Positions 8,682 to 16,249 of a DNA stretch of 32,865 nucleotides are shown in pieces. The stretch's first letter is position 1. Each line of letters starts with the position of its first letter. The DNA is from Planctomycetota bacterium (GTDB lineage: Bacteria > Planctomycetota > UBA1135 > UBA2386): NCBI GenBank assembly GCA_016794485.1, contig JAEUHV010000575.1, positions 1-32,865 on the forward strand, in the 5' to 3' direction. The notes below the pieces were generated by a model that worked only from the letters and a program-made list of their open reading frames with translations, was not told where the DNA came from and searched no databases. Made by a program: the position numbers and the translations under genes.

Positions 8682-11170
8682 TGCGTCACCGCTTGCTGCG
8701 CGCTGCCGCGTGGGTCGCCGCCGGGTCCGCGCTCGCGGCGCAGGACCCGACCGCACCGACCCGGGTCCCGGCCCCCGAGTCGCCGTTCACGTTCCGTGGC
8801 GGCAACCTGCAGAGCCTGCGGCCGCGCGGCGACTATCGCGAAGCCCACGTGTTCGGCGGGTTCCTGCTGCGTGTGCCCGGTGTGCGCCTCGAAGTTCGCG
8901 GCACCAACGCGCTGCTGCTCACCGACATGGACGCGACCGAGGCACTTCGCGGTGACACCGGCAACGGTGCTCCACGCCGCGGCATGGACCTCCCTCAGCC
9001 GCGCCGTCGGTTGTCGAACGACGAGATCCGCGACCGCATGGCCCGCACCCTGGCGGCGTTCGAAGGCAGCGATCCGCGCCGTGTGGACACGATCGACGAC
9101 CGCATGCTCGAGGCGATCCGCTACCTCTACTGCGAGGGCGGTGTCGTCGTGGTGCGCGACGGCGTCGAAGTGCTGCGCTGCGACCGGCTGTGGATCTCGC
9201 CGATCGACGACCGCATCGTGGTCGAGAACGCCGAACTGCGCTACCGCACGCCGGGCCGCGGTGCCGACGACACGCTGGTGGTGCGTGGACCGCGCCTGGT
9301 GAAACAGGGCGGCCGCTGGACGGGACGCGACGTCACGATGACCACGTGTACCGCCGCCGAACCGCACTACGCGGTCGCGGTCGGTGAGTTCGAGCTGATC
9401 GAACGCGACGGCGAGTTCGAGGTGTATTCGCGCGGCCAATCGCTGCAGCTGCACGGCACGTCGGTGTTGCCGCTGCCCGACGCGCACTTCTTCACCGGCA
9501 GCCAAGGCGACTTCCCGATCAAGCGCGTGCGCGGCGGCTACTCGAGCAAGGACGGCGCACTCGGCGAAGTCGTGTTCGGCCTGCCCTGGAACGGCACCGG
9601 AGGGTCGCTGCACCACGCGATCACCGGCCGGCCGGCACACGAGTTCCGCGGCGACTGGGAACTCGGCGTCGGCTACATCGGGAACCGCGGTGCCCCGCTC
9701 GACGGAGTGCTCGAGTACCGCGCCCCCGGCCTCTACGAAGGTCGCACGCAGGCGTACTGGATCGACGACCGGGGCGAGGACCGGCGCGAGATCACCCGGC
9801 ACCTCGACGGCACCGACATCGACTCGGGCAATCGCGGCATCGTGCAAACGCAGAACCGCCTGCACCTCGGCCCGACGACGCACCTGGACCTGGTCGCGTT
9901 CCACGGCTCCGACCCCGGCGTGCAACCGGAGTTCTTCAGCGGCGCGTACCGCACCGAGGAGACGCCGGAGACGTCGGCCTACCTGCACCACGCCGACGGC
10001 AATCGCCTGCTCACCGTCGGTTCGCGCTCCAACCTGTCCGAGTTCAGCTACCGCGACGACCGTGCGCTGGCCGAGCGCTTCATCGAGGAGTCGCCGGTCG
10101 TCACCTACCACTGGATCGCGCAACCGATCGGCCGCACGCCGTGGGACACGCCCGTCGTCGTCGACCTCGCCACCGAGATCGGCCAGCGCCGCAGCGACTA
10201 CGACGACCGGGCCGGGTTCCGCGTCGCCGATCGCACGCTGCGCGCCGACCAGCTGGCCGAAGTGTCGATGCCGTTCCGCCTCGGCGAAGTCAGCATCCGT
10301 CCGTTCGTCAACGGTCGCGGCACGTGGTTCGACAACACGGTCGACGGCGACAGCGAAGGACGCGTGGCGCTGACCGGCGGTGTCCAGGCGGGCACGCGGC
10401 TGTCGCGTACCTGGTCGTGGACGGCCGACGGCGAGCAGAAGGGCATGCGTCACGTCGTGGCGCCGAAGATCGGCTACCTCGACCGGTTCCACGTCGACGA
10501 CGAACGGACCGGGTTCCTGCAGTTCGACGAGCTCGACGACCTGGCCGAAGAGCGCCTCGTGCGCATCGAGTTGCGCAACCTGGTCCAGACGATGGAGCCG
10601 ACCGGAAACGGTGCTTCGGCCCCGCGCGACTTCGTGTTCCTCGACCTGGCGCAGGACCTGTTCCCCGACAAGGGCCGCGACAACGGCGGCGACGCGCTCG
10701 GCCTGTTCTACTACGACCTGCTGCTGCGCCCGCGCATCCGCTGGCTGCCGTTCGAAACGTTCAGCTACGCGCTCTACGGCGACCACGACTGGGAAGACGG
10801 CCTGCGCACGCTCGACACCGAGCTGCGGTTCGGCCCGGTCGCCGGCCTCGTCTGGTCGGTCGACTACCGCACCGACACCAACATCGACGGTGCGGTCGGC
10901 GTCGGGGCCAGCACGCAATTGCTCGGGCGGTGGGACCTGTTCGCCGCGAGCCAGCGCGATCTCGATCGCGACGAATGGCTGGCCTACTCGTTCGGCCTGC
11001 GCCGCAACGACCACGACTGGTCGATCGAACTGGTCGGGGTCTACAACCCGTTCTCGGACGAGACCACGGTGCGGCTCGACTTCCTGCCGCGCATCGGCGG
11101 CCTCGGCGGCGGCCGCAGCGCCCGCTTCCCGGGCTTCGACGGGCCGGACCAGTTCGCCACTTCGTACTGA
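8681..11170 (+). CDS. lptD: LPS-assembly outer-membrane protein LptD-like
   Basis: The protein (829 residues) is predicted to insert LPS into the outer leaflet of the outer membrane. Residues 1-20 are a signal peptide (MRHRLLRAAAWVAAGSALAA). Residues about 30-270 form an OstA/LptA-like N-terminal domain, including AELRYRTPGRGADDTLVVRG and VTMTTCTAAEPHYAV, a pattern typical of LptD just before the barrel. The remainder is a strand-rich barrel ending in a terminal aromatic residue (ATSY), as is usual for outer-membrane proteins. Length is close to E. coli LptD (784). The start overlaps the previous stop as TGATG. The E. coli-type pairs of disulfide cysteines are not obvious. The partner lipoprotein LptE and the ABC proteins LptB/F/G are not in the window. 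Confidence 0.8.
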   Translation: MRHRLLRAAAWVAAGSALAAQDPTAPTRVPAPESPFTFRGGNLQSLRPRGDYREAHVFGGFLLRVPGVRLEVRGTNALLLTDMDATEALRGDTGNGAPRRGMDLPQPRRRLSNDEIRDRMARTLAAFEGSDPRRVDTIDDRMLEAIRYLYCEGGVVVVRDGVEVLRCDRLWISPIDDRIVVENAELRYRTPGRGADDTLVVRGPRLVKQGGRWTGRDVTMTTCTAAEPHYAVAVGEFELIERDGEFEVYSRGQSLQLHGTSVLPLPDAHFFTGSQGDFPIKRVRGGYSSKDGALGEVVFGLPWNGTGGSLHHAITGRPAHEFRGDWELGVGYIGNRGAPLDGVLEYRAPGLYEGRTQAYWIDDRGEDRREITRHLDGTDIDSGNRGIVQTQNRLHLGPTTHLDLVAFHGSDPGVQPEFFSGAYRTEETPETSAYLHHADGNRLLTVGSRSNLSEFSYRDDRALAERFIEESPVVTYHWIAQPIGRTPWDTPVVVDLATEIGQRRSDYDDRAGFRVADRTLRADQLAEVSMPFRLGEVSIRPFVNGRGTWFDNTVDGDSEGRVALTGGVQAGTRLSRTWSWTADGEQKGMRHVVAPKIGYLDRFHVDDERTGFLQFDELDDLAEERLVRIELRNLVQTMEPTGNGASAPRDFVFLDLAQDLFPDKGRDNGGDALGLFYYDLLLRPRIRWLPFETFSYALYGDHDWEDGLRTLDTELRFGPVAGLVWSVDYRTDTNIDGAVGVGASTQLLGRWDLFAASQRDLDRDEWLAYSFGLRRNDHDWSIELVGVYNPFSDETTVRLDFLPRIGGLGGGRSARFPGFDGPDQFATSY

Positions 11171-11207
11171 CGAACCGGTCCAGCCGCGCTCGCACTGCGG
11201 CGGCGGC

Positions 11208-12239
11208 TCAGAAGCTCCAGCCGACCGACAGCAGCACGCGGTTGTCGACGCGATCGCGTCCCGGTGCGGGCGTGTTGTCGTAGTCGATCACGTGGCCGAG
11301 CGACGCGATCATGCTCTCCGTCAGCGAGGTGACGACCTCGGTCTTGCCCTGCAGGTAGAAGTCCTCGACGTCCTCGGTCGACGGGAACGCTTCGACGCTG
11401 TGCACGAGCTTGGTCGTCGAGGAGAACGCGTGCGTCACCTTGTAGGCGAGACGCGCCGCGACGTAGTCCTCGCTCGGCGTCGCCGAACGGTAGTTCTCGT
11501 TCACGTACGACAGACCGGCTTCGGTCACGAACGTCGTCGTGCTGTCCTCGACCCAGGTGTAACCCAAGCCGGCGCCGCCCGAGAAACGCAGGTTGAGGTC
11601 GGCGAGCGTGTCACCGAGCACACGCGACGTCACCAGCCAGTAGAGGCGCTTCGTCAGGAAGTGGTCGTACTTGAGGCCAGCACCGGCGCGGCGCTGGTTG
11701 AGCTTCCAGTCGCGGAACGTGGCCGACGTGGCGTCGCCGTCCTTGTCCTCGCTGTAGTCCCACGCGGCGTCGACCGAGATCCGGTCGTCGGCGCGGCGCA
11801 GCGACGCGTCGAACGCGGCGCCGACGGCGCGGCGGTCGGTGTTGCCGTCGGTCCACAGGGCGTTCAGCTTCAGCGAACCGTCCCACTTCGGCTCCGCGAC
11901 CGGCGGCGGGTTGATCTGCGCCAGGTTGTCGAGCGACAGCGACGTGGTGTCGCCTTCGAGGCGCAGGTTGCCGCCTTCGACCCCGACGATGCGGCGCTTC
12001 AGCAGGTCGCCGTTCTTGGTGGCGAGGTCGACCTGGGCCTGGGTCACCATGTCCTTGATGTTCGACATCGGGACCGTGACGTCACCGAGCAGCGGCGACG
12101 AGATCGTCACCTTGCCGTCGGCCATCGTCTTGATGGTGCCGGTCAGGACGTCGTCGTTGGCGAGCGTGATCTTGTCCTGGGCGAGGGCGCCGGCGGAGAG
12201 CGCCGCGACGGTCGCGGCGATGGAGAGGAGGTTGCGCAT
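11208..12239 (-). CDS. DUF481-family outer-membrane beta-barrel protein
   Basis: The protein (343 residues) has a signal peptide (1-20, MRNLLSIAATVAALSAGALA). A small beta domain follows (about 21-95), with ITLANDDVLTGTI and the repeated idea IVGVEGGNLRLEGD. A DUF481 barrel (about 115-343) contains WDGSLKLNALWTDGNTD, YDHFLTKRLYW and GAGLGYTWVEDS, and ends in the aromatic GWSF typical of outer-membrane barrels. DUF481 proteins (for example E. coli YdiY) are porin-like with unknown substrate. The ATG at 12239 begins the signal peptide. The gene is convergent with lptD (37 bases between stops) and divergent from the FUN14 gene. Confidence 0.8.
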   Translation of the reverse strand: MRNLLSIAATVAALSAGALAQDKITLANDDVLTGTIKTMADGKVTISSPLLGDVTVPMSNIKDMVTQAQVDLATKNGDLLKRRIVGVEGGNLRLEGDTTSLSLDNLAQINPPPVAEPKWDGSLKLNALWTDGNTDRRAVGAAFDASLRRADDRISVDAAWDYSEDKDGDATSATFRDWKLNQRRAGAGLKYDHFLTKRLYWLVTSRVLGDTLADLNLRFSGGAGLGYTWVEDSTTTFVTEAGLSYVNENYRSATPSEDYVAARLAYKVTHAFSSTTKLVHSVEAFPSTEDVEDFYLQGKTEVVTSLTESMIASLGHVIDYDNTPAPGRDRVDNRVLLSVGWSF

Positions 12240-12343
12240 TTGGGTCGTGGAGAGATTTGGAGGGCGAGGATCTTCTCGGCGGGCCATCGGTTCGGAAAGC
12301 AAAACCTCGGCGGTGGCCGACGGCATGGCTGCAGCGAAACAGC

Positions 12344-12349
12344 TAGGCT
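12344..12349 (+). promoter_or_regulatory. possible -10 box (TAGGCT) for a leaderless transcript
   Basis: TAGGCT ends six bases before the ATG at 12356, so the predicted [16 protein letters not shown] at the start codon itself. There is no ribosome binding site between box and start. A -35 match is not clear. The 116-base divergent gap (12240-12355) holds nothing else I can name. Confidence 0.4.
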
Positions 12350-12355
12350 CTTGCG

Positions 12356-12913
12356 ATGACCAGTTCGCCGGAAGTGAAGCCGAACCCATCGTCACCGCCG
12401 CTCACCTTCGGGGCGTGGCTGCGCACGATGCCGACGTGGAAGAAGGTGACGGTCGCGGTGGCCCTGCTGGCCGCGATCGGCGGCGCCGTGGCCAGTTTCG
12501 CCGCAGGCGATGCGCCGGTGACCGCGGGCGGCGGCAACCTCTCGGGCATGTCGAACTCGCTGCTGCCGGGACAGCCGGGCAGTGGCAACACGACGACGGC
12601 CGCGGCCGAACCGGCGGCGAAGGGCGTGTTCCGGCTCGGCTTCAGCTTTCTCGCCGGCTTCTGCATCGGCAGCTTCATCCGCGCCGCGATCAAGGTCGCT
12701 GCGATCGCGTTCGGCTTCTGGCTGTTCCTCACGTTCGTGCTGAGCCAGTACGGCATCCTGACCGTCGACTGGAACGCGATCGGTTCGCTGTGGGACCGCT
12801 TCGCCGCCGCGGTCGAACAGGAATGGGGCGACTTCCAGCGCTTCATGACCGGCAGCCTGCCCGCCGCCGGCCTCGCCGCGACCGGACTCGTCATCGGCCT
12901 AAAGCGCCACTGA
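12356..12913 (+). CDS. FUN14-family small membrane protein
   Basis: The protein has 185 residues. After a proline-rich N-terminus, a helix at about 28-49 (WKKVTVAVALLAAIGGAVASFAA) is followed by a Gly/Ser/Thr-rich linker. Then comes a FUN14-like core (about 88-185): RLGFSFLAGFCIGSFIRAAIKV, a hydrophobic helix ending in VLSQYGILTVDW, and a final helix (PAAGLAATGLVIGLKRH). The pattern GFxxGxxIRxxxK, then a helix, then G-I-x-x-x-W is the FUN14 signature. The bacterial function is unknown; the eukaryotic members are mitochondrial outer-membrane proteins. The gene ends 15 bases from the convergent ABC-F gene. Confidence 0.7.
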   Translation: MTSSPEVKPNPSSPPLTFGAWLRTMPTWKKVTVAVALLAAIGGAVASFAAGDAPVTAGGGNLSGMSNSLLPGQPGSGNTTTAAAEPAAKGVFRLGFSFLAGFCIGSFIRAAIKVAAIAFGFWLFLTFVLSQYGILTVDWNAIGSLWDRFAAAVEQEWGDFQRFMTGSLPAAGLAATGLVIGLKRH

Positions 12914-12928
12914 GCCGCTCCGACGCGA

Positions 12929-14521
12929 TCAGAGGCTGTCCAGGTACTTGCCCGGCTCGTAGTTGCCGAGGTCGAGGATCTTGGTGCAGATGCGGTCGAG
13001 GAAGTAGCGGTCGTGCGAGACGACCACCATCGAGCCGGGGAAGTTCTGGATCGCTTCCTCGAGCACGCGCAGCGTGTCGAGGTCGAGGTCGTTGGTCGGT
13101 TCGTCGAGCAGGATCACGTTGCCGCCGCGGCGCAGCATCTTGGCGAGCATCACGCGATTGCGCTGACCGCCCGACAGCGAACCGACCAGTTGCTGCTGGT
13201 CGCTGCCGGTGAAGTTGAACTTCGCGACGTAGCTGCGGCTGTTGATCTCGTGCTTGCCCAGCTTGATCAGGTCCTGGCCCTCGCTGATCTCCTGCCAGAC
13301 GGTCTTGGCCGGATCGAGCGAGTCGCGCTCCTGGTCGACGTGGCACAGATCGACGGTCTGGCCGACCGTGACCTTGCCCGAAGTCGGCTGCAGCTTGCCG
13401 GTGATCATCTTCAGGCACGTGGTCTTGCCGGTGCCGTTCGGGCCGACGATGCCGAGGATGTCGCCCGGCTGCATCTCGAACGACAAGTTCTCGACGACGT
13501 CGCGTTTCCCGTCGTACGAGAAGAACACCTTCTCGAAGCGGATGACCAGATCGCCGAGACGCTTGCCGGCGGGGATGTGCAGCTCGACCGAGTCGTCGCG
13601 GTCCTCGACCTCGGTCTCGAGCATCTTGTCGTAGTTCTTCAGACGCGCCTTGTTCTTGGTCGTGCGCGCCTTCGGGTTCATCCGGATCCACTCGAGTTCA
13701 CGCTCGAGGAACTTGGCGCGCTTCTGCTCCTGCTGCTCCTGCGACTCCATGCGCTTGGCGCGCTGGATCAGGTACTCGGAGTAGTTGCCCTGGTACGGGA
13801 TCGCGCGCGCGTGCCAGATCTCGAGCATCCAGCCGACGACGTTGTCGAGGAAGAAGCGATCGTGCGTGATGACGACGACGGTGCCCTTGTAGTCGCGCAG
13901 CGTCTCCTCGAGCCAACGCACGGTCTCGACGTCCAGGTGGTTGGTCGGCTCGTCGAGCAACAGCAGGTCCGGGTGCTCGAGCAGCGTGCGGCACAGCGCG
14001 ACGCGGCGACGCTCACCACCGCTGCAAGCGCTGACGTTCTTGTCGCCGGCGGGCAGGTGCAGCTTGGTCATCGCGGTCTCGACGTGGCGGTCGAGCTCCC
14101 ACGCGTCCTTGGCCTCGATCTCGTGCTGCAGCTTCTCGAGGTCGGCCATGACCTTGTCCATCTCCTTCGCCGGCAGGTCCTCGCCGAGCTTCATGCTGAG
14201 ATCCTCGTGCCGCTTCAGCAGCGCGCGGATCGGCGCCACCGCCTGCTCGACGTTCTCGCGCACCGTCAGGTTCTCCAGCAGCTTCGGCTCCTGCGGCACG
14301 TAACCGACACAACTGATCTCGTCGATGCTCGCGATTCCGTCGAACTCCATGACGACACCGGCCATGATGCGCAGAAGGGTCCACTTGCCGGCGACGTTCT
14401 GGCCGATTACGCCCATCTTGGCGTTCTCGAGGAACACCAGGCTGACGTTGTTCAGGACGGGCTTCTTGCCGAGATAGGCCTTGGTCAGGCGTTCCAGCGC
14501 GAAGATGGGCTTGTCGCTCAT
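12929..14521 (-). CDS. ABC-F translation factor, EttA-like, with altered first Walker A
   Basis: The protein (530 residues) matches EttA over its length: two ABC domains with a linker, the motif GERRRVALCR after the first signature, and a C-terminal NYEPGKYLDSL. EttA acts on the ribosomal E site and senses ATP. NBD2 looks intact: GPNGTGKTT (361-368), LSGGQ (449-453) and LLDEPTNDLD (471-480). NBD1 has LLLLDEPTNHLD (186-197), but its Walker A reads GQNVAGKWT (40-48), where the expected serine after lysine is Trp47 and a conserved glycine is Val43. Its signature is CSGGE instead of LSGGE. Both Walker A changes differ from the usual codons by one base, so sequencing error or real loss of ATP binding are both possible. 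The ATG at 14521 gives the normal N-terminus. Confidence 0.85.
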   Translation of the reverse strand: MSDKPIFALERLTKAYLGKKPVLNNVSLVFLENAKMGVIGQNVAGKWTLLRIMAGVVMEFDGIASIDEISCVGYVPQEPKLLENLTVRENVEQAVAPIRALLKRHEDLSMKLGEDLPAKEMDKVMADLEKLQHEIEAKDAWELDRHVETAMTKLHLPAGDKNVSACSGGERRRVALCRTLLEHPDLLLLDEPTNHLDVETVRWLEETLRDYKGTVVVITHDRFFLDNVVGWMLEIWHARAIPYQGNYSEYLIQRAKRMESQEQQEQKRAKFLERELEWIRMNPKARTTKNKARLKNYDKMLETEVEDRDDSVELHIPAGKRLGDLVIRFEKVFFSYDGKRDVVENLSFEMQPGDILGIVGPNGTGKTTCLKMITGKLQPTSGKVTVGQTVDLCHVDQERDSLDPAKTVWQEISEGQDLIKLGKHEINSRSYVAKFNFTGSDQQQLVGSLSGGQRNRVMLAKMLRRGGNVILLDEPTNDLDLDTLRVLEEAIQNFPGSMVVVSHDRYFLDRICTKILDLGNYEPGKYLDSL

Positions 14522-14532
14522 TGGGGGCGAAG

Positions 14533-14562
14533 AGGCTATGGCGGCGGCTTGCCGGGGTCCAG
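14533..14562 (-). promoter_or_regulatory. possible promoter of the EttA-like gene
   Basis: On the minus strand CTGGAC (14557-14562) and TAGCCT (14533-14538) are separated by 18 bases. TAGCCT lies 11 bases before the ATG at 14521, giving a leader of a few bases. The match to the sigma-70 consensus is moderate. The element sits in the 88-base divergent gap shared with the tatA gene. Confidence 0.35.
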
Positions 14563-14608
14563 CAGCGGATGCGGCGATGACGGCAGCGGTGCGGCGTCCG
14601 GGGCTGGG

Positions 14609-14614
14609 TATGCT
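14609..14614 (+). promoter_or_regulatory. possible -10 box (TATGCT) overlapping the tatA start
   Basis: TATGCT contains the in-frame ATG at 14610. If it is a -10 box, transcription would begin around 14621-14622, exactly at an in-frame GTG (14622). That would make a leaderless message whose protein starts FAFLPSLGW. This competes with the ATG start. No -35 box is clear. Confidence 0.3.
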
Positions 14615-15026
14615 GCGCCCCGTGTTCGCGTTCCTTCCTTCGTTGGGCTGGCAGGAGATGCTCCTGCTGATCATGCTCGGCCTGCTGCTCTACGGCCGCA
14701 ACCTGCCGCAAGCCGGCCGCACCATGGGGCGGTTCGTGGCGCAGATGAAGCGCGGCTTCCAGGACTTCAAGGACCAGTTGGACCGCGACGAGTCGCTGCG
14801 CGAAGTGCGCAAGACCATCGACGACACCACCCGCGAGATGCGGAACGTCACCGCGGTGCCGCGCGCGATCACCGATCCGGGCAGTGCCGTGCGCGAGTTC
14901 ACGCGCGACGCGATGGAGCAGCCGGTCGACGACGACAAGCCCGACGAACCGCCGCCCCCAGCCCCGACGGAACAGCCGGAACACCCGGAGCAGCCGCCGG
15001 TCGCGAAACCCGGGGCAGCGCCGTGA
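14610..15026 (+). CDS. TatA/TatB-like twin-arginine translocase subunit
   Basis: The protein has 138 residues from ATG (134 from the alternative GTG at 14622). One N-terminal membrane helix (about 13-31, WQEMLLLIMLGLLLYG) is followed by the Tat hinge and amphipathic helix (RNLPQAGRTMGRFVAQMKRGFQDFK). In TatA/B the hinge is usually FGPxxLP; here it is YGRNLP. An acidic stretch and a Pro/Glu-rich tail (about 110-138) follow. The family moves folded proteins across the inner membrane. TatA and TatB cannot be told apart here. The conserved Glu at the start of the helix (WQE) is present. The stop overlaps the next start as GTGA. No tatC is in the window. Confidence 0.75.
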   Translation: MLRPVFAFLPSLGWQEMLLLIMLGLLLYGRNLPQAGRTMGRFVAQMKRGFQDFKDQLDRDESLREVRKTIDDTTREMRNVTAVPRAITDPGSAVREFTRDAMEQPVDDDKPDEPPPPAPTEQPEHPEQPPVAKPGAAP

Positions 15027-15424
15027 CGACGCCGATCGAGACCGTGGTGAAGGTGGCCGCGACACCGTCGCAGGCGAAGATCTACGTGGCGATGCTGCAA
15101 GCAGCGGGCATCCCGGCACGGGTCGAGGGCGACAACCTCGTGGACGAGTTCGCCGCCGCCCGACGGCTCGTGAACCTCATGGGCACGCACGTGATGGTGC
15201 CGACGGCAAGCCTCGAGCAGGCACGCGATGTCCTGCAGCCGACGACGATCGATCCCGCCGAACTCGAACGGCAAGCGCTCGCCGAGGTCGGAGAGACCGT
15301 CACCCGACCGTCGACGATCGGATCGTCGACCTCGACGCCGACTTCGACGTCGTCCGAATGGCCGTGGGTCGTGCTGATCGCCCTGCCCATGCTCGCGATC
15401 GTGGCCTACGCGCTGCTGCGCTGA
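15023..15424 (+). CDS. DUF2007-like domain protein with C-terminal membrane helix
   Basis: The protein (133 residues, GTG start) overlaps the tatA stop by four bases. Residues about 8-75 resemble the DUF2007 ferredoxin-like fold: VKVAATPSQAKIYVAMLQAAGIPARVEGDN, then HVMVPTASLEQARDVLQ. A Ser/Thr-rich linker (TIGSSTSTPTSTSS) leads to a membrane helix (about 112-131, WPWVVLIALPMLAIVAYALL). DUF2007 proteins are proposed signal-transducing proteins of unknown role. Tail anchoring suggests that the domain faces the cytoplasm. Coupling to tatA hints at a link with protein export, but this is inference. The stop is four bases from the convergent next gene. Confidence 0.65.
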   Translation: MTTPIETVVKVAATPSQAKIYVAMLQAAGIPARVEGDNLVDEFAAARRLVNLMGTHVMVPTASLEQARDVLQPTTIDPAELERQALAEVGETVTRPSTIGSSTSTPTSTSSEWPWVVLIALPMLAIVAYALLR

Positions 15425-15428
15425 CCGG

Positions 15429-16184
15429 TCACTTCTTCGGCGGCGGCGGCGGGACTGTGGGCTTCGGTGGCGCTGGCCGCTTCTTCGCGTCCTGGATGGC
15501 GGCATCGCCCGCGTCGAACAGGCTCATGGGATCGCTGGTCGGCGCCCCGCCGCCATTCGTCGGCTCGGACGACTTGCGTTCGGGCGCGGCCTTCTTGCCG
15601 TCCGCGATCGCGGCATCGCCTGCGTCGAAGATGCTCATCCAGTCGCCCGACGGCTTGCTCGGCTTGGCGGCGCGCTTCTTCAGTTCGGCTTCGTGACGCT
15701 GTTGCTCCTGCTCGAGCCAGGCGCCGTAGTCCTTGTGCATGTCGCCGAGGACCTTCTTGTTCTCCGAGATCAGACCCACGTACGGGAACAGGTCCACGCC
15801 GTGTTCCTTCTGGATCTTGCCCATCTCGTCGAACGTCAGCATCACGGGCATCGCGACGCACAGGATGTCGCCGAACACGTCGAGCGGCACCATCGTGTGC
15901 TTGAACAGCACTTCCTTGGGCAGCCGCTTCTTCGCGTCTTCGGAGATCTGGTAGTTGCCCGCCATCAGGAACGGCAGGTTGAAGTTCTCGGTGACGACCT
16001 TGGCCAGGTCCCACTCGGTGATGTGGCCGCCGCTGACGAGCACCTGCACGAACGGTTCGCCGTGCTTGTCCTGCGCGTACAACGCATCGGTCAGGACCTC
16101 GCTCGCGACGACCGCACGCTCGGTGAGGATCTCCGCGAGGCGGACCGAGGTGATCTTCTCGAGTGCCTTCACGGGTCGGCTCAT
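15429..16184 (-). CDS. GspE/PilB N-terminal (MshEN-like) domain protein without the ATPase
   Basis: The protein has 251 residues. Residues about 8-155 resemble the N-terminal domain of type II secretion/type IV pilus ATPases: LAEILTERAVVASEVLTDALYAQ, GGHITEWDLAKVVTENFNLPFL and ILCVAMPVMLTFDEMGKIQ. No Walker motifs follow. Instead there is a charged linker, then a short motif occurring twice: WMSIFDAGDAAI (about 182-193) and PMSLFDAGDAAI (about 222-233). The protein ends in a Pro/Lys tail. Such domains bind partners or c-di-GMP in MshE; the residues needed for that cannot be judged by eye. A ribosome binding site (GGGGAGG) lies upstream. It is likely a stand-alone regulatory or scaffold protein. 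Its partner is unknown. Confidence 0.65.
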   Translation of the reverse strand: MSRPVKALEKITSVRLAEILTERAVVASEVLTDALYAQDKHGEPFVQVLVSGGHITEWDLAKVVTENFNLPFLMAGNYQISEDAKKRLPKEVLFKHTMVPLDVFGDILCVAMPVMLTFDEMGKIQKEHGVDLFPYVGLISENKKVLGDMHKDYGAWLEQEQQRHEAELKKRAAKPSKPSGDWMSIFDAGDAAIADGKKAAPERKSSEPTNGGGAPTSDPMSLFDAGDAAIQDAKKRPAPPKPTVPPPPPKK

Positions 16185-16249
16185 CGGCCGCCGCCTCCCC
16201 TCGGCTTGAGGTGGTCGCAGCCGCTGCCATGGCCCGTTCGGGCGCGCCG

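Noticed and set aside
5571-8756. Minus-strand frame of about 1060 codons opposite the LptC-like gene
   Set aside because: Antisense shadow; the plus-strand frame has start overlaps with both neighbours and an LptC-like anchor.
13013-15424. Long plus-strand frame of about 800 codons opposite the ABC-F gene
   Set aside because: It is the antisense of the ABC-F gene, with no family motif; only its last 133 codons (DUF2007 protein) are real.
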